From Mycobacterium sp. (GTDB lineage: Bacteria; Actinomycetota; Actinomycetes; Mycobacteriales; Mycobacteriaceae), in assembly GCA_020438865.1 (NCBI GenBank), contig JAGQTU010000004.1:95236-159235 (forward strand): 64,000 nucleotides of DNA, in the 5' to 3' direction. Positions 8,923 to 16,392 of the stretch are shown piece after piece. Each line of letters begins with the position of its first letter. Positions within the stretch are counted from its first letter, which is position 1. The notes under the pieces were generated by a model. That model was given only the letters and a program-made list of their open reading frames with translations, searched no databases and was not told the origin of the DNA. The translations under genes and the position numbers were made by a program.

Positions 8923-9924
8923 CTAGAGGACGCAGATGTGGATGTGGTTGAAGTGGTTCGCCACCCGCCACATCGTGTACTTGAGGCCGAACCGTGCCGC
9001 CTGGCTCTGGACGTCGGCGTTGATGACATCACCCAGCGTCATGTCGGAACCGATCATGACGTCGATGGCGTGACCGCTCGGGTGATCGGGAATCGGGTCG
9101 GGTCGCACGCCACCGATGGACTGCACGCCCGGATAGGTGGCCATGATGTAGGCCACCAGGATCCGCGCGTTGGGGACCAGTCCGACCATCCCGACCGTGG
9201 GGATCGGTGCCGCGTAACCCAACGCCGACATCACGGCCGCCGGCGGCTCGGTCAGCACGGCCTGCTGGGCGGCCGCGGCCATCTGCGCCTTCAGTTGCGA
9301 CTGCTTGTCCTGCAGATCCGCGCGGGCGGCGGCGGCCGCATCGACGGCGGCCTGGGCGTCGGCCGCCGACTTGGCCGAGGCGGCCTCGGTGGCGCTGGCT
9401 TGCTGGGCGGCCTGCTTGAATCCCGCCATCTCGTCGGCGGACTGCTTGCTGATGACCCGCTCGACGGCGAGCTTGTCGATCAAGGTCTTCGGCGATCCCG
9501 AGGTCAGCAGCGCGGTGACCTCGTCGCCTGGCCCGCCCATGTAGACCGCGGACGCCACCTTGTCGACGTTGCCCTGGCGGATGGCCAGTTTTTCGTTGGC
9601 GGCGTTGAGCGCGGCCATATCGTCGGCGTTGGTCTTGTCGGCCTCGCTCAGCCGCGCCAGCTTCTGCTCGTAATCCACCTGGGCGGCGTGGATGGCATCG
9701 GCGAGCTGTTCGGACTGGTGCGACAGGTCGCTGAGGTTGGCCAGGGTGTCCTGGGACGGGTCGGCGAACGCGGTGCCGCCGCCGACCGCGGCGAAGGTCG
9801 TCATCGCGGCGATCGCCACGGCCACACGCTTGCGCACTACGGATCCGGCCAGAACGGTATCGAACTTCAAGATTGCGATCCTTTGACTGCCGTCGACGGC
9901 TTCTTCGTCGAATTGCCTGTGCAT
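8923..9924 (-). CDS. Secreted coiled-coil protein with M15-like/VldE-type C-terminal domain
   Basis: The protein (up to 333 residues) has a signal peptide (VRKRVAVAIAAMTTFAAVGGG then AFADP). A long Ala/Gln/Lys-rich coiled coil spans about residues 55-215, closely like the N-terminal part of RipA-type exoproteins. The C-terminal domain of about 110 residues contains DHPSGHAIDVMI and ends in HFNHIHICVL. The GHAxD and HIH pattern is what metal sites of peptidase M15-like peptidoglycan domains show. A role in cell-wall remodelling is inferred. An internal GTG (VRKRV) would make a shorter signal. Listed start ATG 9922-9924 has AAGG just upstream. Confidence 0.75.
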   Translation of the reverse strand: MHRQFDEEAVDGSQRIAILKFDTVLAGSVVRKRVAVAIAAMTTFAAVGGGTAFADPSQDTLANLSDLSHQSEQLADAIHAAQVDYEQKLARLSEADKTNADDMAALNAANEKLAIRQGNVDKVASAVYMGGPGDEVTALLTSGSPKTLIDKLAVERVISKQSADEMAGFKQAAQQASATEAASAKSAADAQAAVDAAAAARADLQDKQSQLKAQMAAAAQQAVLTEPPAAVMSALGYAAPIPTVGMVGLVPNARILVAYIMATYPGVQSIGGVRPDPIPDHPSGHAIDVMIGSDMTLGDVINADVQSQAARFGLKYTMWRVANHFNHIHICVL

Positions 9925-10069
9925 CTGCCTTAGGTCTCGAAAAGGTTACGAAACGTCACAGGCTTTGTCCAACCGCAGGTCAGGAACCGACCAAAGGTCT
10001 CGACCGGGATTCTTGACGGGCGTCGAGACAGCAAACACGGCGGACACCGGGAGGGCACCGCGTCGGTCG

Positions 10070-10960
10070 CTACCGGACCACCAGCACCGGGCAGTCGGCG
10101 TGATGGATCAGGTTCTGGCTGACCGAGCCGAGGACCGAGTCGGCAAGCCGGCCACGGCCATGGCTGCCCACGACCACCAACTGGGCCTCCCGCGACAGAT
10201 CGGTCAGACCCTTCGCCGGTCCGATATCCCGAAAGACCTCCACCACGTGGGCGTTCGGATACTTGTGGGCGAACGGCTCGACCAACTCGTCCATCCGCCG
10301 GCGCTGCCGGGCCTGCAACACGTCAAGCAAATCCCAGTCCATGTTCCCTTGGCCCCCGAGGTCGCCCATGCCGACCGCCGCGTCGATCTCCCACATGTGC
10401 GCCACCGTCAGCTGCGCGTGCAGCGCGCGGGCGATGTCGAACGCCTCCGCAACCGCGCGGGCCGCCGGATCGGAGTCGTCGACGCCGACGACGACCGGCA
10501 GCGGCTTGCCGGTCCGTTTGGCCACCGGTGCCCGCCAGACCGCCACCGGACACCGCGCCCGGTGGGTGGTCCGCACGACGTGCCCGCCCAGCGCGCGGTG
10601 GTCCGTTGCACCCGTGCCCAGCACGAGCAGCTTGGCCGACTCCGCGGCGTCCGCCAGCACCGTCGCGACGGCACCCTTGACCGCCTCGATTCGGATCGCG
10701 AGATCGGGATGCGCCGAACGCACGGCGGCCTCGGCAGCGGACAGGGCGCGGTCGCCGTCGGCGCCGTCGGGTTCGGTGGTCGCGTCGGCCGCTGCGAAGT
10801 GCCAGTCCAGTCGCGGGATTGCGTGCACCAGCGTCAGCGCGAGCCCGCGCTTGGCGGCCAGCTCCGCGGCCCACCGGGCCGCACCCAGGGCCGTGTCGGA
10901 TCCATCGATGCCGACAACGACGAATGGCTGGCTGTCCGACTGGTCCGCTGGAGTGGTCAT
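10070..10960 (-). CDS. Universal stress protein, tandem UspA domains
   Basis: Two UspA domains of about 145 residues sit in tandem (about 12-145 and 155-296). Each starts with a VVGxDxSD strand. The second ends with the ATP-binding loop GSHGRGRLADSVLGSVSQ, and the first has the related GTGATDHRALGG. Tandem USPs are a mycobacterial hallmark, are often induced under hypoxia or stress and bind ATP. The start ATG 10958-10960 is 6 nt after a TAGTCT box and has no Shine-Dalgarno. It is divergent from the homocysteine methyltransferase gene, with about 80 bp between the starts. Confidence 0.95.
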   Translation of the reverse strand: MTTPADQSDSQPFVVVGIDGSDTALGAARWAAELAAKRGLALTLVHAIPRLDWHFAAADATTEPDGADGDRALSAAEAAVRSAHPDLAIRIEAVKGAVATVLADAAESAKLLVLGTGATDHRALGGHVVRTTHRARCPVAVWRAPVAKRTGKPLPVVVGVDDSDPAARAVAEAFDIARALHAQLTVAHMWEIDAAVGMGDLGGQGNMDWDLLDVLQARQRRRMDELVEPFAHKYPNAHVVEVFRDIGPAKGLTDLSREAQLVVVGSHGRGRLADSVLGSVSQNLIHHADCPVLVVR

Positions 10961-10966
10961 CCCCGC

Positions 10967-10972
10967 AGACTA
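10967..10972 (-). promoter_or_regulatory. Probable -10 box (TAGTCT) of the universal stress protein gene
   Basis: TAGTCT on the minus strand lies 6 nt before the ATG, consistent with a leaderless transcript. Confidence 0.45.
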
Positions 10973-11031
10973 TTGGGACGCCGACGCCGGGGGTCACCGG
11001 GCGGACCCCTCGACGGGCCCACGGAAGCCCT

Positions 11032-11037
11032 TACAGT
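11032..11037 (+). promoter_or_regulatory. Probable -10 box (TACAGT) of the homocysteine methyltransferase gene
   Basis: TACAGT is followed by 6 nt and then ATG 11044. There is no Shine-Dalgarno. Confidence 0.45.
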
Positions 11038-11043
11038 AGGCCG

Positions 11044-12018
11044 ATGAGCTCCCCGGAATTCTCCGTGCCGCCCGCCGGTGTGCTGATCAGCGACGGCGGC
11101 CTGGCGACCGAACTCGAGGCGCGCGGCCACGACCTCTCCGACGACCTGTGGTCGGCGCGGCTGCTCGCCGAGGCGCCCGAGGAGATCGTCGCGGTGCACG
11201 AGGCGTTCTTCCGCGCCGGGGCGCACATCGCGACCACCGCCAGCTATCAGGCCTCGTTCGAGGGATTCGCGGCACAGGGGATCGACCGCGTCGAGGCCGA
11301 GCGCCTGCTACACCGCAGTGTCGAGTTGGCCAAGTCCGCCCGCGCCGCCGCCTCGGCTCCGGCATGGGTGGCGGCCTCGGTCGGGCCCTACGGGGCGATG
11401 CTCGCCCACGGTGAGGAGTACGTCGGCCGCTACGGGCTCAGCGTTCCCGAGTTGGCGGCGTGGCATCGGCCGCGGCTGGAGGTGCTGATGGCCGCCGATC
11501 CCGACGTCCTGGCCCTCGAGACGATTCCCGACAGCGACGAGGCCGAGGCGCTGGCCGGATTGGTCGGCGAACAAGACATTCCGGCCTGGTTGAGTTACAC
11601 CATCGCCGGGGACCGGACCCGCGCCGGGCAGCCACTCGAGGACGCGTTCGCCGTCGCCGCCGACGTGCCCCAGATCGTCGCGATCGGGGTCAACTGCTGT
11701 GCGCCCGCCGACGTGCTGGGTGCCGTGGCCACCGCGCGCCGGGTCACCGGTAAGCCGGTGATCGTCTACCCGAACAGCGGGGAGGTGTGGGACGGCGCGA
11801 ACCGGGTCTGGGTCGGGACCCCCGGCATGGACACCGGCCTGGCGGTCGAGTGGGTGGCCGCCGGAGCCCGGATCGTCGGTGGCTGCTGCCGGGTGCGCCC
11901 GGACGACATCGCCGCGATGGCGGCGGCGACCGCCGAGTGGTACGGCAGGCCGCTAGGTCCAATCACGGAAGGCGGCGAGCAGGCGCTCCCGGACGACGGG
12001 GTCGAGGGTCTCCCGTAG
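11044..12018 (+). CDS. mmuM: Homocysteine S-methyltransferase
   Basis: The 324-residue protein matches the MmuM-type enzyme that methylates homocysteine to methionine using S-methylmethionine or AdoMet. It has the N-terminal DGGLATELEARG, the zinc ligand Cys218 in GVNCCAP and the ligand pair Cys281-Cys282 in GGCCRV. All three zinc cysteines are present, so the enzyme should be active. The last 20 or so residues (after TAEWYGRP) extend past the usual end and overlap the opposite-strand anti-sigma gene by 66 bp. That tail is probably not functional. Confidence 0.92.
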   Translation: MSSPEFSVPPAGVLISDGGLATELEARGHDLSDDLWSARLLAEAPEEIVAVHEAFFRAGAHIATTASYQASFEGFAAQGIDRVEAERLLHRSVELAKSARAAASAPAWVAASVGPYGAMLAHGEEYVGRYGLSVPELAAWHRPRLEVLMAADPDVLALETIPDSDEAEALAGLVGEQDIPAWLSYTIAGDRTRAGQPLEDAFAVAADVPQIVAIGVNCCAPADVLGAVATARRVTGKPVIVYPNSGEVWDGANRVWVGTPGMDTGLAVEWVAAGARIVGGCCRVRPDDIAAMAAATAEWYGRPLGPITEGGEQALPDDGVEGLP

Positions 12019-12189
12019 GCCTCCGAGGAGCCCGACGGTCGCACTGAACTGCCGCAGGTAGTTTTCGCAGCCGTCGCACTCCGACAGGTGGGTCTCGAAC
12101 CGCCCCCGCGTCTCCGGGTCGAGGGCGCCGTCGAGGTAGGCGGTCACCAGTTCGACCAACTCATCGCAGTCCATTTCCACGGCGCTCAT
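11953..12189 (-). CDS. Zinc-finger anti-sigma factor (ZAS type)
   Basis: This small protein of 78 residues carries the zinc-binding anti-sigma motif HLSECDGC (HxxxCxxC), preceded by the helix ELVELVTAYLDGALDPE typical of RsrA/ChrR-like anti-sigma domains. It has no membrane segment, so it is a soluble, probably redox- or metal-responsive inhibitor. Its ATG overlaps the sigma-factor stop by 4 bp, so the two are translationally coupled and form a pair. Both HxxxCxxC cysteines are intact, so thiol-based sensing is possible. Confidence 0.88.
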   Translation of the reverse strand: MSAVEMDCDELVELVTAYLDGALDPETRGRFETHLSECDGCENYLRQFSATVGLLGGLRETLDPVVRERLLAAFRDWT

Positions 12190-12821
12190 TGGGCCCCCAT
12201 CACGTAGTGCTCCAGTGCATCCCGAATCGCGGACCGGCCACGGTGCAGCAGGACCCGCTGGTTGGCCGGGGAGAGGTTCAGCAGTTCGCAAACCTCCGGA
12301 GAGTCCATCCCAACCAGGTCCCGCAACGTCACGACAGCGCGCTGCCGTTCGGGCAGCTTGTCGAGTTCGCTGCGCGCCAAAGCCATCAACTCCGCGGCCA
12401 GCGCCGATGATTCCGGGGTGTCCGGGAATGGCTGCGGCTGCGCGTCGTCTCGCCAGTGCCCGGCCCACCGCTCGCCGGCCGGGCTGAATCGCGCGGGGTC
12501 AACGGTTCTACCACCGTAGATCTCGCGGCGGGTCTGCTCGTCGCGGCGCTCGCGCTGCCCACGCGTTTTGGCGGTGTTGATCAGCACCGTGAAGATCCAG
12601 CTTCTCAGCGAGCAACGCCCCTCGAATCTGCCGATCCCCTTCACGACACCGATCCACGTTTCCTGCACCACGTCTTCGGCCAATTCCTGGGTGGCCACGT
12701 AATTCCGCGCCACCCGCAGCATGGCCGGGGTGTAGGCATCGACGACGGCCGCGAAGGCCTGCTCGTCGCGCTCCCGCAGGCGAGCGACCAGCGCTTGGTC
12801 GTTGTTGGCGAGCTGTGTCAC
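12186..12821 (-). CDS. ECF-family RNA polymerase sigma factor
   Basis: The 211-residue protein has region 2 (YVATQELAEDVVQETWIGVV, promoter melting and -10 recognition) and region 4 (LPERQRAVVTLRDLVGMDSPEV onward, -35 helix-turn-helix). A variable linker with a GGRTVDPARF stretch joins them. It lies between a DUF417 membrane-protein gene upstream (4-bp overlap) and its anti-sigma gene downstream (4-bp overlap), so the three are one operon. Sigma factors of this layout usually control their own operon. The specific named sigma factor cannot be assigned from sequence alone. Confidence 0.92.
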   Translation of the reverse strand: MTQLANNDQALVARLRERDEQAFAAVVDAYTPAMLRVARNYVATQELAEDVVQETWIGVVKGIGRFEGRCSLRSWIFTVLINTAKTRGQRERRDEQTRREIYGGRTVDPARFSPAGERWAGHWRDDAQPQPFPDTPESSALAAELMALARSELDKLPERQRAVVTLRDLVGMDSPEVCELLNLSPANQRVLLHRGRSAIRDALEHYVMGAQ

Positions 12822-13345
12822 TGGAGATTCACGCTAGCCGGTGAACGTGGGGCGCCACCGGATGGCGAGGCCGCGCGCAATGCGTCGCCCAACGTCCACA
12901 CCGAAAGCCCCAGCAGTGCGACGTCCTTGATCAGGAATCCGCCGATTTCCGACAAGGCCGGGAACCCGCCGCCGGCGGCCGCCCACACGCCGGGCGTCGT
13001 GACCAGGAAGCCCAGGGTGGCGACGAAAAGGCCGATGGCGAGAAGGCTGCCCGCGATCGACACTCGTGGCGCCCACGGCTTGATCGCGATCAAGGCGGCG
13101 GTGCTGAGTTCGACCACGCCGAGCAGCGCTGACAAGGTGCGCACCGAGAATACGTCGTAGAGCCAGGCCATCGCGGGGCTGTTGGCGATGAGGGGCTGTA
13201 TTCCTTCGGCTTCGAACTGAGTGAATTTCATCGCCCCGATCCAGGCGATCACGATCACCAGCCCGTACCGGGCGAAGAGACCTCCGGCCCGCTCCGCCAG
13301 GCCCACCCACTCACCATCGCGGGTCGATGTCGAAGCAACGGTCAT
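12818..13345 (-). CDS. DUF417 (YkgB/RclC-like) inner membrane protein
   Basis: The 175-residue product has four predicted transmembrane segments (about residues 28-45, 70-92, 98-118 and 140-160). Its N-terminal LFARYGLVIVIAWIGAMKFTQFEAEGIQPLI matches the DUF417 signature. A family member, E. coli RclC, belongs to the reactive-chlorine response. The AAGGAGTTCAC upstream supports ATG 13343-13345. It is the first gene of a DUF417-sigma-anti-sigma operon, which suggests a self-regulated response to oxidative or electrophilic stress. The signal is inferred, not shown. Confidence 0.85.
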   Translation of the reverse strand: MTVASTSTRDGEWVGLAERAGGLFARYGLVIVIAWIGAMKFTQFEAEGIQPLIANSPAMAWLYDVFSVRTLSALLGVVELSTAALIAIKPWAPRVSIAGSLLAIGLFVATLGFLVTTPGVWAAAGGGFPALSEIGGFLIKDVALLGLSVWTLGDALRAASPSGGAPRSPASVNLQ

Positions 13346-13373
13346 GTGAACTCCTTGACGACGTGAAAGGCCG

Positions 13374-13409
13374 CTTGCCCATCAACTTGCCCATCAACTT
13401 GCCCATCAA
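13374..13409. repeat. Three perfect tandem copies of a 12-bp unit
   Basis: CTTGCCCATCAA occurs three times head to tail (13374-13385, 13386-13397, 13398-13409), 29 bp upstream of the DUF417 start. The location in the leader or promoter of the sigma operon makes it a candidate regulatory or slippage-prone element. Confidence 0.9.
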
Positions 13410-13527
13410 TAGGTGGTGTCGCGTCGCCCGTGGACCGTTACACCCAGCACGCACCCGGCGGGATCGTCCGTAACGCTCGGCGCCGAGATCGGGTCTACGG
13501 AGGTGTTCGCATCCGAAAGGTGACGCC

Positions 13528-14058
13528 ATGGCCCCCAACCCCGCATCCACTCCCACCCGCGCCCGCGTGGTGCCTTCCGGCGCCAAGACGGACGCCGGGG
13601 TTCCGGGATGGCGGCTGAACTTCGCCGCTGGCTTCGTTCCGCTGATCGCGGGGCTGACGACGCTGATCACGAGCTGGGTCAACGTCGCGCGGGGTGACGC
13701 ACCGCTGTGGACCGGGCTGGGACGGCTGTCCTTCAGCTATTCCGATATCGCCGGCGTCGGCCCGGGCGCCGCCGCCTGGCTCGAACTGAACGGTTCGGTC
13801 GGTGGAGTCAACATCGTCGCCGCTGCGGTCGCCGTCATCGTCGTCTCCCGGTTCGCGCTGCGGGAGGCCCGACGCTGGGCATGGTGGTTTCTAGCCTTCT
13901 GCCTCGTGTGGGTCGGACTCCATGACGCCACGCTGGCGACGCGCTTCTTCGCGGCAACAGGACAGCCCGTCATGGTGCTGCCCTACACCTATGTCGCTCT
14001 GATGACGGCCGGCCTACTCCGCAGCCGCCCTGCCGTGTTCTCGAGCTCCGCCGACTGA
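13528..14058 (+). CDS. Conserved integral membrane protein, about four TM segments
   Basis: The 176-residue protein has a polar 30-residue N-terminus and about four hydrophobic segments (LNFAAGFVPLIAGLTTLITSW, VNIVAAAVAVIVVSRFAL, WAWWFLAFCLVWVGLHD, VMVLPYTYVALMTAGLL). GAAAGGTGACGCC precedes the ATG. It is divergent from the DUF417-sigma operon, with 182 bp between the starts, and may share its control. I do not recognise the family. Confidence 0.75.
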   Translation: MAPNPASTPTRARVVPSGAKTDAGVPGWRLNFAAGFVPLIAGLTTLITSWVNVARGDAPLWTGLGRLSFSYSDIAGVGPGAAAWLELNGSVGGVNIVAAAVAVIVVSRFALREARRWAWWFLAFCLVWVGLHDATLATRFFAATGQPVMVLPYTYVALMTAGLLRSRPAVFSSSAD

Positions 14059-14087
14059 CAGGCCGAGCTGCGCGTTACGCCCTCGCG

Positions 14088-14417
14088 TTAAGGCACGTAG
14101 CAGGGCTCGGCGCCGGGGGTGTAGTACTCCAGGCCGGTCGGCGAGATGCACGGCGCCTCACCGGGGAACGCGGGCACTACCGAGTACGCATAGCTCTGCG
14201 GGAAGCCGTAGCGGGCCCAGTCGTCCGCGCCGACCACCGCCGCGCCGGCTACCGCGGCGTCCACGGCGTCGCCGGCGACGTTGGTGCAACCGCCGACCGA
14301 CACGTGCCGGCCGCCGACATCGCCGCACACGTCGGCTTGGGCCACCGGGGCGATCGCCGCGGGGACCGCCGACAGGGCGGCCAGGCTCAGCAGGATTGCT
14401 GCAGTTCTCTTGGACAT
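14088..14417 (-). CDS. Small secreted protein with signal peptide
   Basis: The 109-residue product begins MSKRTAAILLSLAALSAVPA and is cleaved near AQADVC. Four cysteines in the mature part (VCGDV, GGCTN, APCIS, EPCYVP) could form two disulfides. The C-terminal half is rich in Tyr, Pro and Ala. I chose ATG 14415-14417 because the longer frame lacks a signal. Function is unknown. Confidence 0.75.
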   Translation of the reverse strand: MSKRTAAILLSLAALSAVPAAIAPVAQADVCGDVGGRHVSVGGCTNVAGDAVDAAVAGAAVVGADDWARYGFPQSYAYSVVPAFPGEAPCISPTGLEYYTPGAEPCYVP

Positions 14418-14484
14418 GCCGCGATTATCGCCGACTAATTGACGGGCGTTACAACCGACCTGAGTACGGCTAACCAATGCCCGC

Positions 14485-14748
14485 TCAGAGCCGGAACATC
14501 TCGCGGCTCAGCGCGGCGCCTTCGACGAAGTCCGGCCTGCGCACCGGGTGCTGTCGGCGCGCCGGGCGATCGGTCTCGCCCCGACCCGGAAACACGCTGG
14601 TGAACGCGGCGGCGGCCCACGCGAGCAGGGCCCCTCGCCGCACGCCGGGGCCGGTTGCCGGGATGGGCTGGGCGACGGCGATTCGTCGCCACCTGCGCGA
14701 CCGGGCGCCGATGTCCGGGACATAGAGATCAGTGCGGGCGATAACCAT
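14485..14748 (-). CDS. Small conserved-looking protein, 87 residues, TetR-linked
   Basis: MVIARTDLYVPDIGARSRRW opens an 87-residue, arginine-rich, partly hydrophobic protein (LLAWAAAAFTSVFPG in the middle). It is preceded by an unusually strong Shine-Dalgarno (GAGGAGGA) 5 nt before the ATG, which argues that it is really translated. It is divergent from a TetR gene across two near-identical palindromes, so it is the likely target of that repressor. I do not recognise the product. Confidence 0.65.
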   Translation of the reverse strand: MVIARTDLYVPDIGARSRRWRRIAVAQPIPATGPGVRRGALLAWAAAAFTSVFPGRGETDRPARRQHPVRRPDFVEGAALSREMFRL

Positions 14749-14769
14749 CGGAATCCTCCTCGGGCGCGG

Positions 14770-14786
14770 TAGACCGATTGGTATAC
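14770..14786. promoter_or_regulatory. TetR operator, copy 1
   Basis: TAGACCGATTGGTATAC is a near-palindrome around ACCGATTGGT. It lies 21 bp upstream of the 87-residue gene. Confidence 0.75.
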
Positions 14787-14802
14787 TCGAATTCGACGCT
14801 AG

Positions 14803-14820
14803 TAGACCGATCGGTATACC
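14803..14820. promoter_or_regulatory. TetR operator, copy 2
   Basis: TAGACCGATCGGTATACC contains the perfect 10-bp palindrome ACCGATCGGT. It differs from copy 1 at one base over 17, starts 33 bp from it (three helical turns) and lies 20 bp before the TetR start. Confidence 0.8.
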
Positions 14821-14828
14821 GCAAGTGC

Positions 14829-14834
14829 TAGGCT
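14829..14834 (+). promoter_or_regulatory. Probable -10 box (TAGGCT) of the TetR gene
   Basis: TAGGCT, 6 nt, then GTG 14841. Operator copy 2 covers the spacer/-35 region, which fits autorepression. Confidence 0.45.
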
Positions 14835-14840
14835 GAGGGC

Positions 14841-15413
14841 GTGTCCGCCAGAGACCGATTGATCAGTGCCACCGTGGCGCAGCTGCGCCGATTCGGGGTG
14901 GCGGGCACAAGCGTGTCGGGCATCCTCGAAGACAGCGGGTTGGCGAGGCGAACGCTTTACCTCAACTTCCCCGCCGGCAAGCCCGAACTGATCGCCGCAG
15001 CAACCGAAAACGCCTCGGGGATAACCATTTCGGCGGTCGAAGCGATGGTGTCCGAGTCGGATCCGGCGCAAGTGGTGCAGACCTTCGCCGATCGCTGGGC
15101 CGACAGCCTGGAGGCCAACGACTTCTCCGCAGGTTGTCCGATCGTGGCGGCGGCACTGGGTCGGCAGGAGGCGCCCGAGGCCGCCGATGCGGCCGGTGCC
15201 GCCTTCGCCCGATGGGTGGCGGTGGTCACCCGGTTGGTAACGGATTCGGGTATCGACGGTGCGGCCGCCGAGGAGTTGGCGACCACGGTCGTCGCCACGG
15301 TGGAAGGGGCGGTGATCATGTCGATGGCCGAGTGTTCAGCGGAGCCACTGCGCCGCGCCGGCCGCGGCCTCGCGTCCCTGGTTCGGGCCAAACTGGAGTC
15401 CCAGCCGCGCTGA
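14841..15413 (+). CDS. TetR/AcrR-family transcriptional repressor (LmrA/YxaF-like)
   Basis: This 190-residue regulator has an N-terminal helix-turn-helix (residues about 25-45, VAGTSVSGILEDSGLARRTLYLNF). Its C-terminal ligand domain has the GCPIVAAALG segment seen in LmrA/YxaF-type repressors of drug-efflux or detoxification genes. GTG is the start. Twin palindromic operators lie between it and the divergent 87-residue gene, so it probably represses itself and that gene. The inducer is unknown. Confidence 0.92.
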   Translation: MSARDRLISATVAQLRRFGVAGTSVSGILEDSGLARRTLYLNFPAGKPELIAAATENASGITISAVEAMVSESDPAQVVQTFADRWADSLEANDFSAGCPIVAAALGRQEAPEAADAAGAAFARWVAVVTRLVTDSGIDGAAAEELATTVVATVEGAVIMSMAECSAEPLRRAGRGLASLVRAKLESQPR

Positions 15414-15548
15414 CGGAACCCTGAGCGTCCGGCCTCGCTTCGGGCGATCGGAATGCGCCACGGCCTGCGCATCATCGAACCGGTCGCATCTCGGTACCGA
15501 ACCGGACACAACCGGCGCGCGCAACACCATTAACACCAGTCGCATTGT

Positions 15549-15554
15549 TAACAT
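15549..15554 (+). promoter_or_regulatory. Probable -10 box (TAACAT) of the DUF1906 gene, within an inverted repeat
   Basis: TAACAT, 7 nt, then GTG 15562. The box overlaps the right arm of an inverted repeat TTAACA (15530-15535)/TGTTAA (15546-15551), a possible operator. Confidence 0.45.
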
Positions 15555-15561
15555 CGCGCAG

Positions 15562-16371
15562 GTGCAAGAATCGTCGGAAAACAGCAGCCTGCGGACGTCG
15601 CGCCCGGTTTCGCGCCGTGACGCGCTCCGCTATGCCGCCGCTGCGTCGGCGGTGGCCGGGCTCGGCGTGGCGGCGGCGACCGCCGGCACCCCGAGCGCGG
15701 CGGCCGCCGGTTCCCAGCTGATCGACTTCGCCATGCGGCAGATCCCCGCCGAGCACATTCAGGCGGCCGGCTACGCCGGGGTGATCAACTACGTTTCCAC
15801 GTCGCGGCCCGGTTCGTCCTTCGGCGCGAAGCCGATCACCCTGCCCTACGCCAAGTCGTTGAACGCCGCCGGGTTGGTCATCGTCAGCAACTACCAGTAC
15901 GGCAAGCCCGGCGGGACCGCACCGTCGGACTTCACCCGCGGGTTCGTCGGCGGTGTCGCCGACGCCCGTACCGCCTGGCAACTGCACACCGCGGCGGGTG
16001 GCGGACAGAGCGCACCCATCTACTTCACGATCGATGACGACATCAACCACGACACCTGGAACAACCTGGCGCTGCAGTGGTTTCGCGGGATCAACTCGGT
16101 GCTCGGCGTGCAGCGCACCGGCATCTACGGCGGTATCAACCCCTGCCAGTGGGCGGCCGAGGCCGGCGTCATCGGCAATTCCAGCACGCCGGGGCGCCGG
16201 TGGATCTGGCAGACGCGGTCCTGGTCGGGCGGCAAGGTCCATCCCGCCGCAGTGCTCTACCAACGCGTGGTGAGTACCGCGTCGAATCCCGGGCCGGTGG
16301 TCGGCGGAATCGAAGTCGACGTCAATGACGTCCTCGCCCCGGACGTCGGTCAGTGGAACCTGCATCCGTGA
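15562..16371 (+). CDS. Tat-exported DUF1906 protein (glycoside-hydrolase-like, Rv2525c type)
   Basis: The 269-residue product has a twin-arginine signal (SRRDALRY followed by an Ala-rich stretch to about residue 48) and one DUF1906 domain with the YFTIDDDIN acidic strand typical of this GH25-like barrel. The mycobacterial homologue Rv2525c is a Tat substrate linked to cell-wall integrity. The start GTG lies 7 nt after a TAACAT box, suggesting leaderless translation. It converges with the aminotransferase gene. Confidence 0.9.
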   Translation: MQESSENSSLRTSRPVSRRDALRYAAAASAVAGLGVAAATAGTPSAAAAGSQLIDFAMRQIPAEHIQAAGYAGVINYVSTSRPGSSFGAKPITLPYAKSLNAAGLVIVSNYQYGKPGGTAPSDFTRGFVGGVADARTAWQLHTAAGGGQSAPIYFTIDDDINHDTWNNLALQWFRGINSVLGVQRTGIYGGINPCQWAAEAGVIGNSSTPGRRWIWQTRSWSGGKVHPAAVLYQRVVSTASNPGPVVGGIEVDVNDVLAPDVGQWNLHP

Positions 16372-16392
16372 GATGGCATAAGCCACCCGGGA

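Noticed and set aside
9925-10069. Possible ydaO (c-di-AMP) riboswitch upstream of the coiled-coil exoprotein gene
   Set aside because: The leader is short and I do not see the conserved GGGGAACC or GACAGCTAACCTCGCAGG-like blocks expected for that class.
13311-13682. Minus-strand frame with LMGK repeats upstream of DUF417
   Set aside because: The residues come from the 12-bp tandem repeat read by chance. The frame overlaps two better genes and lacks start signals.
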